Source: CAYMJV01 sp964390545 | GTDB lineage: Bacteria > Desulfobacterota > BSN033 > UBA1163 | Direction of reading: 5' to 3' | NCBI GenBank assembly: GCA_964390545.1 | Contig: CAYMJV010000039.1 | Span: forward strand, 1 to 29,712 | Length of the DNA stretch: 29,712 bases | Shown here: piece after piece, positions 16,006-25,100 of the stretch | How the letters are laid out: each line of letters begins with the position of its first letter | Numbering within the stretch: the first letter of the stretch is position 1 | Made by a program: the position numbers and the translations under genes | Notes under the pieces: generated by a model | What the model was told of the DNA's origin: nothing | Database searches by the model: none | Seen by the model: only the letters and a program-made list of their open reading frames with translations

Positions 16006-16614
16006 ATGGGTAAAAAAGGCTTAGTCGTTCTCGTCCTGATCCTCTGTGTAGGACTTCTCCTTACCGGTTGCCCGAAGAAGACAGTCATGAAAGAAGAACC
16101 ATCCATGAAAAAAGCAGAAGAACCTGTGGCAGAAAGGGAGAAGGCTGCAAAACTCGCAGCGGAACAGGAATTAGCAAGAATCCGGGAAGAGGAAGCCAAG
16201 AAGGCAAAAGAGAAAGAGTTTGAAAGGAGCCTGGTTGCCAAGAAAGAACCCGGGATCGCAGGAGAAGTTTTTGAAAGCAGATTGCTCAAAGATATTCACT
16301 TCGATTTCGATAAGTACGATATTCGGTCGGGAGATGCAGGGACCTTAAAGGAAAATGCAGCTCTGTTGATGAATTATCCAAAAGTCAAAATCCAGGTGGA
16401 GGGCCATTGCGACGAGAGAGGGACCAATGAGTACAATCTGGCCCTTGGAGAGAGGCGGGCCAATGCGGCGAAAAAGTATCTCCTCTCCCTGGGCATCTCG
16501 ACGGATCGGATCTCGAGTATCAGTTACGGAGAAGAGAAACCTCTGGACGCTGGCCACAATGAAGAGGCTTGGTCCAATAATCGAAGAGGCCATTTCGTTA
16601 TCTTGTCTAAATAA
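16006..16614 (+). CDS. pal: Peptidoglycan-associated lipoprotein Pal
   Basis: Pal anchors the outer membrane to peptidoglycan. The product is 202 aa. A lipoprotein signal ends in LLTGC with Cys22. A Lys/Glu/Ala-rich linker (about 25-85) looks helical. The OmpA-like peptidoglycan-binding domain spans about 95-202: IHFDFDKYDIRSGDAGTL, VEGHCDERGTNEYNLALGER with the Asp and Arg that contact diaminopimelate, and a terminal NNRRGHFVI. A strong AAAGGAGGT site lies six bases before ATG 16006. The linker is longer than in E. coli Pal. Confidence 0.96.
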   Translation: MGKKGLVVLVLILCVGLLLTGCPKKTVMKEEPSMKKAEEPVAEREKAAKLAAEQELARIREEEAKKAKEKEFERSLVAKKEPGIAGEVFESRLLKDIHFDFDKYDIRSGDAGTLKENAALLMNYPKVKIQVEGHCDERGTNEYNLALGERRANAAKKYLLSLGISTDRISSISYGEEKPLDAGHNEEAWSNNRRGHFVILSK

Positions 16615-16621
16615 TAAGGGA

Positions 16622-16675
16622 TGAGCCCCCCGGAGGAATTTCTTATTCTTCGCGGGGACTCCTCCCCGGGAGGAA
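16622..16675 (+). promoter_or_regulatory. Stem-loop in the pal-cpoB spacer overlapping the cpoB ribosome site
   Basis: CCCGG-AGGA (about 16628-16637) can pair with TCCTCCCCGGG (16660-16670), leaving a two-base bulge. A smaller alternative pairs CGGGG with CCCCG inside. The 3' arm overlaps the GGGAGG ribosome site of cpoB (16668-16673), so folding could limit its translation. The structure is only a hand fold. Confidence 0.35.
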
Positions 16676-16678
16676 AAA

Positions 16679-17614
16679 TTGCAAAGAATCGTTTGGATTA
16701 AAGGAGTCATCGTTTTCTCGATCCTATCACTCTTCTGGGGGTGTGCCACGAGAAGGGATGTGGTGGTTCTGGACAGGGAAACAAATCGCCTTTCTTCTCA
16801 GGTGAACACCCAACAGAGGGACAGGGAATCCCTCCAAAGGGATATTGAGAAGCTTCAGAAAGATTTCAAAAACCTTCAAGCGGAGGTGACGGGAGATGAT
16901 TCGAAGAAAGTACAGGCGGATCTTCTCCTTCGGCTTGAAAACCTTCAGACGGAGGTCCGGACCTTGGGGACGGGCATCGAGGAGTATAAGGAGCTTTCCA
17001 AAAAGCCCTCCAAAGAAATAGACCGGTTGAAAGAGAATATCGCGCTCCGGACCAAGGCCCTTGAGGATAAAGAAAAGATCCTCGACGAGAAGGATAAGAA
17101 TTTGGAAGAGAGAATAAAAGGGATCGAGGAGCGCCTGAAAGGACTGGAGGGAAAGATCGGTCAGTTGGCTGCGAAACAATCGGAAATAGAGACTTCGCAC
17201 CGGGGGAAGGAGACCGTCGTCGAGGGAAAAGGGGTCTCTACAAGAACGGGTGATCTTTATAAGGACGCTTATGAGACTTATCAGAAGGGTGATTACGAAG
17301 GGGCGCGAAGAAAATTTGAGGCCTTTCTCAAACAGTACCCGAATACCGAACTCTCTGACAATGCCCAGTTCTGGATCGGAGAGACATACTATGGAAAAAA
17401 GGATTATGAAAAGGCCATCCTTGAATATGAGAAAGCCATTGCCAAATATCCCGAAGGAGACAAGGTCCCTGCCGCTCTCTTAAAACAAGCCCTCGCCTTT
17501 CTGGAGCTGGGGGACAAGACGAACGGGAGGAATTTACTCAAGCGGGTGATAGAACGCTATCCCCAATCCGAACAGGCAGACATGGCCAAGAAAAGACTGG
17601 AAGCCGTCAAATAG
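16679..17614 (+). CDS. cpoB: CpoB/YbgF-like lipoprotein with coiled coil and TPR repeats
   Basis: CpoB (YbgF) coordinates Tol-Pal with peptidoglycan synthesis in the periplasm. The product is 311 aa. It starts at TTG 16679, five bases after GGGAGG; there is no ATG near. A hydrophobic leader ends in LSLFWGC with Cys22, a slightly atypical lipobox. A long coiled coil spans about 30-175 (LQRDIEKLQKDFKNLQAEVT). The C-terminal TPR domain of about 120 residues has the family signature AYETYQKGDYEGARRKFEAF, then NAQFWIGETYYGKKDYEKAI and GNRNLLKRVIERYPQS-like repeats. The E. coli protein is periplasmic, not lipidated, so the lipobox is a difference. It is the last gene of the tol unit; a terminator follows. 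Confidence 0.9.
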   Translation: MQRIVWIKGVIVFSILSLFWGCATRRDVVVLDRETNRLSSQVNTQQRDRESLQRDIEKLQKDFKNLQAEVTGDDSKKVQADLLLRLENLQTEVRTLGTGIEEYKELSKKPSKEIDRLKENIALRTKALEDKEKILDEKDKNLEERIKGIEERLKGLEGKIGQLAAKQSEIETSHRGKETVVEGKGVSTRTGDLYKDAYETYQKGDYEGARRKFEAFLKQYPNTELSDNAQFWIGETYYGKKDYEKAILEYEKAIAKYPEGDKVPAALLKQALAFLELGDKTNGRNLLKRVIERYPQSEQADMAKKRLEAVK

Positions 17615-17615
17615 A

Positions 17616-17757
17616 GAAATCCCAAATGACAAATTCCAAATCCCAAATAAGCTCCAAGTGTCAATTCCCAAATCACCAAAACGGTTTTGTTTAGAATTTC
17701 GAATTTTGGTCATTGCGATTTGTTTGGGTTTTGGTGCTTGGAATTTGGTGCTTAATA
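17616..17757. repeat. AT-rich inverted repeat (CAAATCCCAAAT family)
   Basis: It starts right after the cpoB stop codon with GAAATCCCAAATGACAAATT and ends GGAATTTGGTGCTTA. The right end and the centre (AAAACGGTTTTGTTTAGAAT) match the split pieces at 6097-6119 and 5979-5999, so both are copies of one element. Confidence 0.7.
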
Positions 17758-17799
17758 AGAAGGCCCATTCTGCATACGGCAAGAATGGGCCTTCTTATT
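17754..17799. terminator. Perfect 18-bp bidirectional terminator between cpoB and rpoC
   Basis: The arm 17754-17771 (AATAAGAAGGCCCATTCT) is the exact reverse complement of 17782-17799 around a 10-base loop. T-rich tracts lie at both ends (TTATTTTTGG on +, CTTATTAAG on -). It serves the two convergent operons ending here. Confidence 0.9.
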
Positions 17800-17822
17800 T
17801 TTGGGTTCTATGTTCTTAGCTG

Positions 17823-20800
17823 TTAGGCGGGACTCCCTGCAGAAACATTGGGTTCCTCCTCCGGATTTTCCTCGTCCCCCGTAAATCCCTCCACCCAGAT
17901 TTCCATCTGTCTATATTGAGGGAGTCCGGTTCCGGCCGGGATCAGTCGTCCCATGATGACGTTCTCTTTTAACCCCTTTAAATAGTCGATCTTTCCAGCC
18001 ACGGCCGCCTGGGTGAGCACCTTGGTGGTTTCCTGGAAAGAGGCGGCGGAGATAAAGCTCTCCGTGATGAGAGAGGCTTTGGTGATTCCCAAGAAGAGAG
18101 GCTCTCCAACCGCAGGTTTTCCTCCCTCTCTCATGATGCGTGCATTCTCTTCCTCAAAGACGTACTTCTCCACCTGATCATCCACCAAGAAGTGAGTATC
18201 CCCAATCTCTTTCACCTTCACCCTCTTGAGCATCTGGCGGACGATGACCTCGATATGTTTGTCATTGATCTTCACCCCTTGAAGTTTATAAACTTCCTGG
18301 ATTTCATCAACGAGATAATGGGCCAAGGCTTTGTCCCCGCGGACCCTCAAGATGTCATGGGGATTGGAAGGCCCGTCCATCAATGCTTCTCCTGCCTTGA
18401 CGAAATCGCCTTCGTGGACGCTCACATGCTTTCCTCTTGGAATCATATATTCCTTGGGTTCGCCCACATCAGGCTTGATGACGACCTTCCTCTTCCCTTT
18501 GAGGTCTTTTCCAAATTCCACCATGCCATCAATATCACTGATGAGGGCATACTCCTTTGGTTTTCTGGCTTCAAAAAGTTCTGCGACCCTGGGAAGGCCT
18601 CCTGTGATATCCTTCGTCTTCGTGGTCTCTCTTGGGATCTTGACGATGATATCACCAGCCTCTACATCATCTCCTTCGGAGATGAAGATGTTTGCGCCCA
18701 CGGGAAGAAGATACCGAGCCTGTGAGGCCGATCCCGGAAGATTCATGGTCCTTCCCTTCTCATCCTTAATGGAGATCCTTGGTCGAAGATCCGGATCCTT
18801 TGACTCAATGATCACTTTTCTTGAAAGTCCGGTAAACTCATCCACCTGTTCCTGCATCGTCACGCCCTCGAGGATGTCTCCAAACTTCACACGGCCGGAG
18901 ACCTCGGTCAAAACAGGGATGGAGTAGGGATCCCATTCGGCCAGCATCTCGCCCTCTTTGGTCTTCTGGCCATCCTTCACCCTCAATTTGGCACCGTAAA
19001 TGACGGAGTAACGGCGCCGTTCTCTTCCGGTCTCATCCAAAATGGCAATCTCACCATTTCGATTCATGACGATCAGATTTCCCTCGCGGTTCTTGACCGT
19101 TTTGAGATTGAAAAATTTGACCTTCCCGTCAATGCGGCTCTCCAAGGTCGTCTGCTCAGCTCGCCGGCTGGCTGTCCCCCCGATGTGGAAGGTTCTCATC
19201 GTCAACTGGGTCCCTGGCTCGCCAATCGACTGGGCCGCGATGATGCCGATCGCTTCTCCCACATTGACCAGCCTTCCACGGGCCAGATCCCGACCATAGC
19301 AGAGCACGCAGACCCCGCGTTTCGATTTGCAGGTCAGGACCGATCGGATCTTCACCTTCTCGATCCCAGCATCCTCAATCCGTTCTGCCAGCGACTCGTC
19401 AATCTCCTGATTGCCCTTCACAATCGCCTCATCGGTAAAAGGGTCCCGAATATCTTCCAAGGCGACTCGACCCAGGATGCGCTCTTTCATCGACTCGATG
19501 ATTTCCCCACCTTCCACCAGGGAAGCAACATCAATCCCATCCATGGTCCCGCAATCATGGTCCGCGATCACCACGTCCTGGGCCACATCCACGAGCCGTC
19601 GCGTGAGGTACCCCGCATTCGCTGTCTTCAGGGCGGTATCCGCCAATCCCTTTCGGGCACCATGGGTGGAGATGAAGTACTGGAGGACGGTGAGACCTTC
19701 ACGGAAATTGGCCGTGATCGGCGTCTCGATGATCTCCCCGGAAGGCTTGGCCATCAGACCTCGCATACCAGCCAGCTGCCGTACCTGCTGGGCACTGCCT
19801 CGAGCCCCCGAATCGGCCATCATATAGATGGGATTAAAACTCTCAACCATCTTCTTCTCGCCCTTGGCTCCCTCTGCTACCTCGCTTCCTAGTTCCTTCA
19901 GCATCACATCCGCAATGTTCTCCGTCACCTGAGCCCAGATGTCGATCACCTTATTATACCGCTCACCATCCGTGATCAATCCATCGGTATACTGGTCCTG
20001 AATCTTTTCTATCTCTTTCTGAGCCTGTTCCAAAAGGGCAGCCTTATTGGAGGGGATTAGCATATCATCGATGGAGATGGAGAGCCCGGCCAGGGTGGCA
20101 TAACGGTACCCCAGGTCTTTCAACCGATCGGAGAGGAGGACGGTCTTCTTCTCGCCACAATAACGGTAGCAATAGTCGATCAGATTGGCCAGCTCGCCCT
20201 TCTTCATCACCTTATTGATCATGGAGAAGGGAATCTCTTCTGGAATGACCTCTTTCAGAAGGACTCGACCGACCGTCGTCTGCACCATTTCCCCATTCAC
20301 CCGAGCTTTCATGCGAGCATGGAGGTCCATTTCACCAGCATCGTAGGCGATCCGGACTTCTTCCAGGTTTGAAAAGACCTTGCCCTCTCCTTTGACAAAG
20401 GGCCGCTCCCTGGTCATGTAATAGATTCCCAGGACGATGTCCTGAGTGGGCACGATGATCGGCTTTCCATTAGCAGGGGAAAGGATATTATTGGTAGACA
20501 TCATCAGGATCCTTGCCTCAGCCTGTGCCTCTATGGAGAGGGGGACATGAACCGCCATTTGGTCTCCATCGAAATCGGCATTAAAGGCAGCGCAGACCAG
20601 AGGGTGGAGCTGAATGGCCTTGCCTTCGATCAAGACAGGCTCAAAGGCCTGGATGCCCAGCCGGTGGAGCGTTGGCGCTCGGTTGAGCATCACGGGATGT
20701 TCACGAATGACCTCATCAAGGACGTCCCAGACCTCCGGTCTCTCTTTCTCCAACATCTTCTTGGCGCTCTTGATGGTGGTCGCCAGGCCTTTCTCTTCCA

Positions 20801-21953
20801 AACGATGGTAGATAAAGGGTTTGAAAAGCTCGAGGGCCATCTTCTTGGGAAGCCCACATTGATGCAATTTCAATTCAGGGCCGACGACGATGACGGACCG
20901 GCCGGAATAGTCGACGCGTTTTCCTAGAAGGTTTTGACGAAAGCGGCCTTGTTTCCCCCGGAGCATATCACTCAAGGATTTAAGGGGTTTCTTGTTTGCT
21001 CCCAGGATGGTCCTCCCCCTTTTTCCATTGTCAAAGAGGGCATCCACAGCCTCCTGAAGCATACGCTTCTCGTTCCGGATAATAATTTCAGGAGCATTCA
21101 ATTCAAGAAGACGTTTGAGCCGGTTGTTCCGGTTGATCACCCTCCGGTAAAGGTCATTAAGGTCCGATGTGGCAAACCGTCCTCCATCCAGCGGAACGAG
21201 GGGACGGAGATCGGGTGGGATGACCGGGATGACTTCCAAGATCATCCATTCCGGTTTGTTCCCCGATTCTAAAAAGGATTCGATGACCTTTAATCGTTTC
21301 GCCAAACGCTTTTTCTTCGCCTCGGAGGCGGTCTCTTTCATCTCCGTCCGGAGCTTTTTGGAAAGGTCTTTTACGTCGGTGCCTTTCAGAAGCTCTCGTA
21401 CCGCCTCGGCTCCATGGGAGACTACGAATTCGTCCCCATATTTTTCTTTCGCCTCCCGGTAACGGTCTTCCGAGAGAATCTCACCCTTCTTCAGAGGAGT
21501 TGCCTTGCCATCGAGGACGAGATAAGCTTCAAAATAGAGGATGCGCTCCAGTTCTCTCAACGTCATATCAGCCAGGATGCCAATTTTGCTGGGAATGCTC
21601 TTGAGAAACCAGATATGGGCCACGGGTGTGGCGAGTCGAATATGGCCCATTCTCTCCCGCCGAACCTTTGATTGGATGACCTCCACGCCACACTTTTCAC
21701 AGACAATCCCTCGATGCTTCATCCGTTTGTATTTGCCGCAATTGCATTCATAGTCCTTGGTGGGGCCGAAAATCTTGGCACAGAAGAGCCCATCCTTCTC
21801 GGGTTTGAAAGTCCGGTAGTTGATGGTCTCCGGCTTCTTCACCTCTCCGTGGGACCATGATTCAATCTTTTCCGGAGAGGCGATGGAGATGCGAATGGCA
21901 TTATAGTTAATAGGATTTTTGGCCTTCTCAAAAAATGATAAATAGTCTTCCAA
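17823..21953 (-). CDS. rpoC: RNA polymerase beta' subunit
   Basis: RpoC is the catalytic beta' subunit of RNA polymerase. The product is 1376 aa. The zinc-binding module is C70, C72, C85, C88. The catalytic magnesium loop NADFDGDQM is at 458-466 with D460, D462 and D464. The bridge-helix/trigger-loop region is recognisable (GEAIGIIAAQSIGEPGTQLT, MRTFHIGGTAS). The second zinc site is C-KSKRGVCVLCYG. The start is TTG at 21953, because it gives the conserved N-terminus (MEDYLSFFEKAK) and GGAGG is five bases upstream; no ATG is available. It is last in the operon: it is not followed by rpsL-rpsG-fusA as in many bacteria, but by the terminator. A repeat-rich gap of 151 bases separates it from rpoB. 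Confidence 0.98.
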   Translation of the reverse strand: MEDYLSFFEKAKNPINYNAIRISIASPEKIESWSHGEVKKPETINYRTFKPEKDGLFCAKIFGPTKDYECNCGKYKRMKHRGIVCEKCGVEVIQSKVRRERMGHIRLATPVAHIWFLKSIPSKIGILADMTLRELERILYFEAYLVLDGKATPLKKGEILSEDRYREAKEKYGDEFVVSHGAEAVRELLKGTDVKDLSKKLRTEMKETASEAKKKRLAKRLKVIESFLESGNKPEWMILEVIPVIPPDLRPLVPLDGGRFATSDLNDLYRRVINRNNRLKRLLELNAPEIIIRNEKRMLQEAVDALFDNGKRGRTILGANKKPLKSLSDMLRGKQGRFRQNLLGKRVDYSGRSVIVVGPELKLHQCGLPKKMALELFKPFIYHRLEEKGLATTIKSAKKMLEKERPEVWDVLDEVIREHPVMLNRAPTLHRLGIQAFEPVLIEGKAIQLHPLVCAAFNADFDGDQMAVHVPLSIEAQAEARILMMSTNNILSPANGKPIIVPTQDIVLGIYYMTRERPFVKGEGKVFSNLEEVRIAYDAGEMDLHARMKARVNGEMVQTTVGRVLLKEVIPEEIPFSMINKVMKKGELANLIDYCYRYCGEKKTVLLSDRLKDLGYRYATLAGLSISIDDMLIPSNKAALLEQAQKEIEKIQDQYTDGLITDGERYNKVIDIWAQVTENIADVMLKELGSEVAEGAKGEKKMVESFNPIYMMADSGARGSAQQVRQLAGMRGLMAKPSGEIIETPITANFREGLTVLQYFISTHGARKGLADTALKTANAGYLTRRLVDVAQDVVIADHDCGTMDGIDVASLVEGGEIIESMKERILGRVALEDIRDPFTDEAIVKGNQEIDESLAERIEDAGIEKVKIRSVLTCKSKRGVCVLCYGRDLARGRLVNVGEAIGIIAAQSIGEPGTQLTMRTFHIGGTASRRAEQTTLESRIDGKVKFFNLKTVKNREGNLIVMNRNGEIAILDETGRERRRYSVIYGAKLRVKDGQKTKEGEMLAEWDPYSIPVLTEVSGRVKFGDILEGVTMQEQVDEFTGLSRKVIIESKDPDLRPRISIKDEKGRTMNLPGSASQARYLLPVGANIFISEGDDVEAGDIIVKIPRETTKTKDITGGLPRVAELFEARKPKEYALISDIDGMVEFGKDLKGKRKVVIKPDVGEPKEYMIPRGKHVSVHEGDFVKAGEALMDGPSNPHDILRVRGDKALAHYLVDEIQEVYKLQGVKINDKHIEVIVRQMLKRVKVKEIGDTHFLVDDQVEKYVFEEENARIMREGGKPAVGEPLFLGITKASLITESFISAASFQETTKVLTQAAVAGKIDYLKGLKENVIMGRLIPAGTGLPQYRQMEIWVEGFTGDEENPEEEPNVSAGSPA

Positions 21954-21984
21954 GGGTTCCTCCTTTTAAAGGGCATGGCGCAGA

Positions 21985-22070
21985 ACTTGGGTTTACTCGG
22001 TTTGTTGAGTTTATTGAGTTTCTTGGGTTAACCCGAGCAACCCAACAAACCCAAGGAACTGAGCAAACCT
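21985..22070. repeat. Imperfect palindrome in the rpoB-rpoC spacer
   Basis: CTTGGGTTT (21986-21994) pairs with AAACCCAAG (22047-22055), and GGTTTACTCGGTT with AACTGAGCAAACC (11 of 13). The centre is TTGGGTTAACCCGAG. The whole is built from words of the type AACCCAACAAACTCAATAAA. A purine/pyrimidine GCGCTCTGCGCTTAGCGC run follows it. Confidence 0.7.
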
Positions 22071-22104
22071 TAGCTTGCGCTCTGCGCTTAGCGCTTTGCG
22101 TTTG

Positions 22105-25100
22105 TTAGGATTCCTCTCTTCTCTCTTCGACCAGTTCGGTGTCGAGACAGAGGCTCTGTAACTCTTTCACCAAGACATTGAAGGATTCCGGAAGCCCTGG
22201 CTCCAGGGTATGTTCCCCTTTAACGATGGCTTCATAGACCCGGGTCCTTCCGGCCACATCATCCGATTTCACCGTCAAGAATTCCTGAAGAGAGTGAGCC
22301 GCTCCGTAGGCTTCCAAAGCCCAGACTTCCATTTCCCCTAAACGCTGACCTCCGAACTGAGCTTTCCCCCCCAATGGCTGCTGCGTCACCAGGGAGTAAG
22401 GACCGATGGAACGGGCATGAATCTTGTCATCCACCAGGTGGTGTAATTTAAGAAGGTACATGTAACCGACGGTGACCTTGTGGTGGAAGGGCTCTCCTGA
22501 CCTCCCATCATAAAGCGTTGTCTGACCGGAAATCGGAAGTCCCGCTTCCTCTAAATGGTTCTTAATCTCTTCTTCAGAAGCGCCGTCGAAGACAGGAACC
22601 GACATGAAGATTCCGTTGCCCAGTTTTCGGGCCAGTTCGAGGATCTCCTCATCGGAGGCTTGCTCGAGATACTGGTTTACCTCCTTGGAGGAATAGATCT
22701 CTTTGATCCTCCGTCGCAGCAATTTAGGGTTGTAATGTTTCTCTAAATACTCTCCGATTTTCCAGCCCAATCCTTTTGCAGCCCATCCCAAGTGGGTCTC
22801 CAGAATTTGACCCACATTCATTCGGGAGGGGACGCCGAGAGGATTAAGAATGATATCGACGGGGGTCCCGTCCTCCAAGTAGGGCATGTCCTCTTCAGGG
22901 AGGATTCGGGAGATGATCCCTTTGTTCCCGTGACGGCCAGACATCTTATCCCCGACGGAGAGCTTCCGCTTCATGGCGATGTAAACCTTCACCGATTTGA
23001 TCACACCTGGAGCCAGTTCATCTCCTCTCTTCAGTTTGGCCAACTTATCCGCGAAGACTCCCTTGACCACGTTGATCTGAAGCTCAGCATGGTTGAGGAA
23101 TCGGTGGACTTCGGGGAGGACCCTTTTCCCTTCCACCACATTGATCTCCTTCAATCGGTCAAAAGGAATGTTGAAGAGATGGTCCTCCTTGATCACCTCT
23201 TTGGCTTCCAGAAAGACACGATTTTTCTTCTCATCGGCGATCCGGTGATCGGCCTTTTTCTCAATGAGGTACTTTCCGATCTTTCTCCGCGTGCTGTTCT
23301 GGATGATCCGGATCTCATCGGCCTGATTCTTTAATAACCTTGCCTTCTCCTGGTCTTCGATGAACTTCGTCCTCTCATCCTTCTCCTGGCCCTTCCGGGA
23401 GAAGACCTTTGCATCAATCACAATCCCTTCGATCCCATGAGGGACTCTCAGGGAGGTGTCCCTCACATCCCCTGCCTTCTCACCAAAGATTGCTCGAAGC
23501 AGCTTTTCTTCTGGAGAGAGCTGGGTTTCCCCTTTGGGCGTCACCTTGCCCACCAAGATATCCCCGGGCTGAACCTCTGCTCCAATCCGGATGATGCCAC
23601 TCTCATCCAGATTCCTCAAAGCCTCCTCTCCTGCATTGGGGATATCACAGGTGATCTCTTCTTTTCCCAGTTTCGTGTCCCGAGCCACACACTCCAATTC
23701 CTCGATATGGATCGAGGTGTAGGCATCCTCTTTCAGTATCTTTTCGCTGAAAAGGATCGAATCCTCAAAGTTGTACCCTCCCCAGGGCATGAAGCCCACC
23801 AGGACATTTCTTCCCAGAGCCAGTTCTCCCATATCCGTGGCCGGTCCATCGGCAATGACCTCCCCTTTCTTGACCCGTTCACCCGGACGGACGATGGGCC
23901 TCTGGTTGATACAGGTGTTCTGATTGGACCGTTTGTATTTAATCAGGGTATAAATGTCCACGCCAGGATCATCCTCCTTTTGACCATTTTCATCGGCCCG
24001 GATGACGATCCGCGTGGCATCCACATCCTCCACGACCCCATCTCTCTTCGCCACTACCGTCACCCCAGAATCCCTAGCCACCACTGCTTCCATTCCGGTT
24101 CCAATCAATGGAGCATCCGTCTTCAGAAGGGGAACAGCCTGCCGCTGCATATTCGATCCCATGAGGGCCCGGTTGGCGTCATCATTCTCTAAAAAGGGAA
24201 CGAGGGAGGTGGCCACGCTCACCAGCTGTTTGGGAGAGACGTCCATGTAGCGAACCTCTTCGGGCTTTACCATCATGAACTCCCCTCCCCTTCGGGCGGA
24301 GACGAGGGGGACCATGAACCTACCCTCCCGGTCGAGGGGTGCATTCGCCTGCGCAATGGCAGGCTTCTGTCCATCGACCTCCTCCTCCTCCTCGAGAGCG
24401 AAGAGATATTTCACATTATTGGTCACCTTCCCGTGGACCACTTCCCGATAGGGGGTCTCGATAAACCCATAGTCGTTTACCCGGGCATGGGTGCTAAGGG
24501 AGGTGATCAGTCCGATATTGGGCCCCTCCGGGGTCTCGATGGGACAGATGCGACCATAATGGGTCGGGTGCACATCCCTCACCTCAAACCCGGCTCTCTC
24601 CCGTGTCAACCCTCCTGGACCTAAGGCGGAGAGGCGGCGTTTATGGGTGATTTCAGAGAGAGGATTCGTCTGATCCATGAACTGGGATAACTGACTCGAT
24701 CCGAAAAACTCCTTGATCACGGCAGAAAGGGGTTTTGAATTGATGAGATCATGGGGCATCAACGTTTCCACATCTTGGAGGCTCATCCGTTCTTTAATGG
24801 CCCTTTCGATCCTCACCAGTCCGATGTGATATTGATTTTCAAGTAACTCACCTACCGTTCTCACCCGGCGGTTCCCTAAGTGGTCGATATCATCCACAGC
24901 CCCTTGGCCGTCCTTCAGTTTGATCAAGTACTTCACCACTTCAAGGACATCCCTTCTCCTCAGGGTCGCCTTCTCATCTTCCAGAATCTTTCGAACCATT
25001 CCCTGGACGTCGTCAGTGATGGTCCCATCCTTTTGGCTGGGCATCATGCCAATGGGATGAAGGATCTTGGCCACTCGATGAATCTCTTCCGACATCTCCG

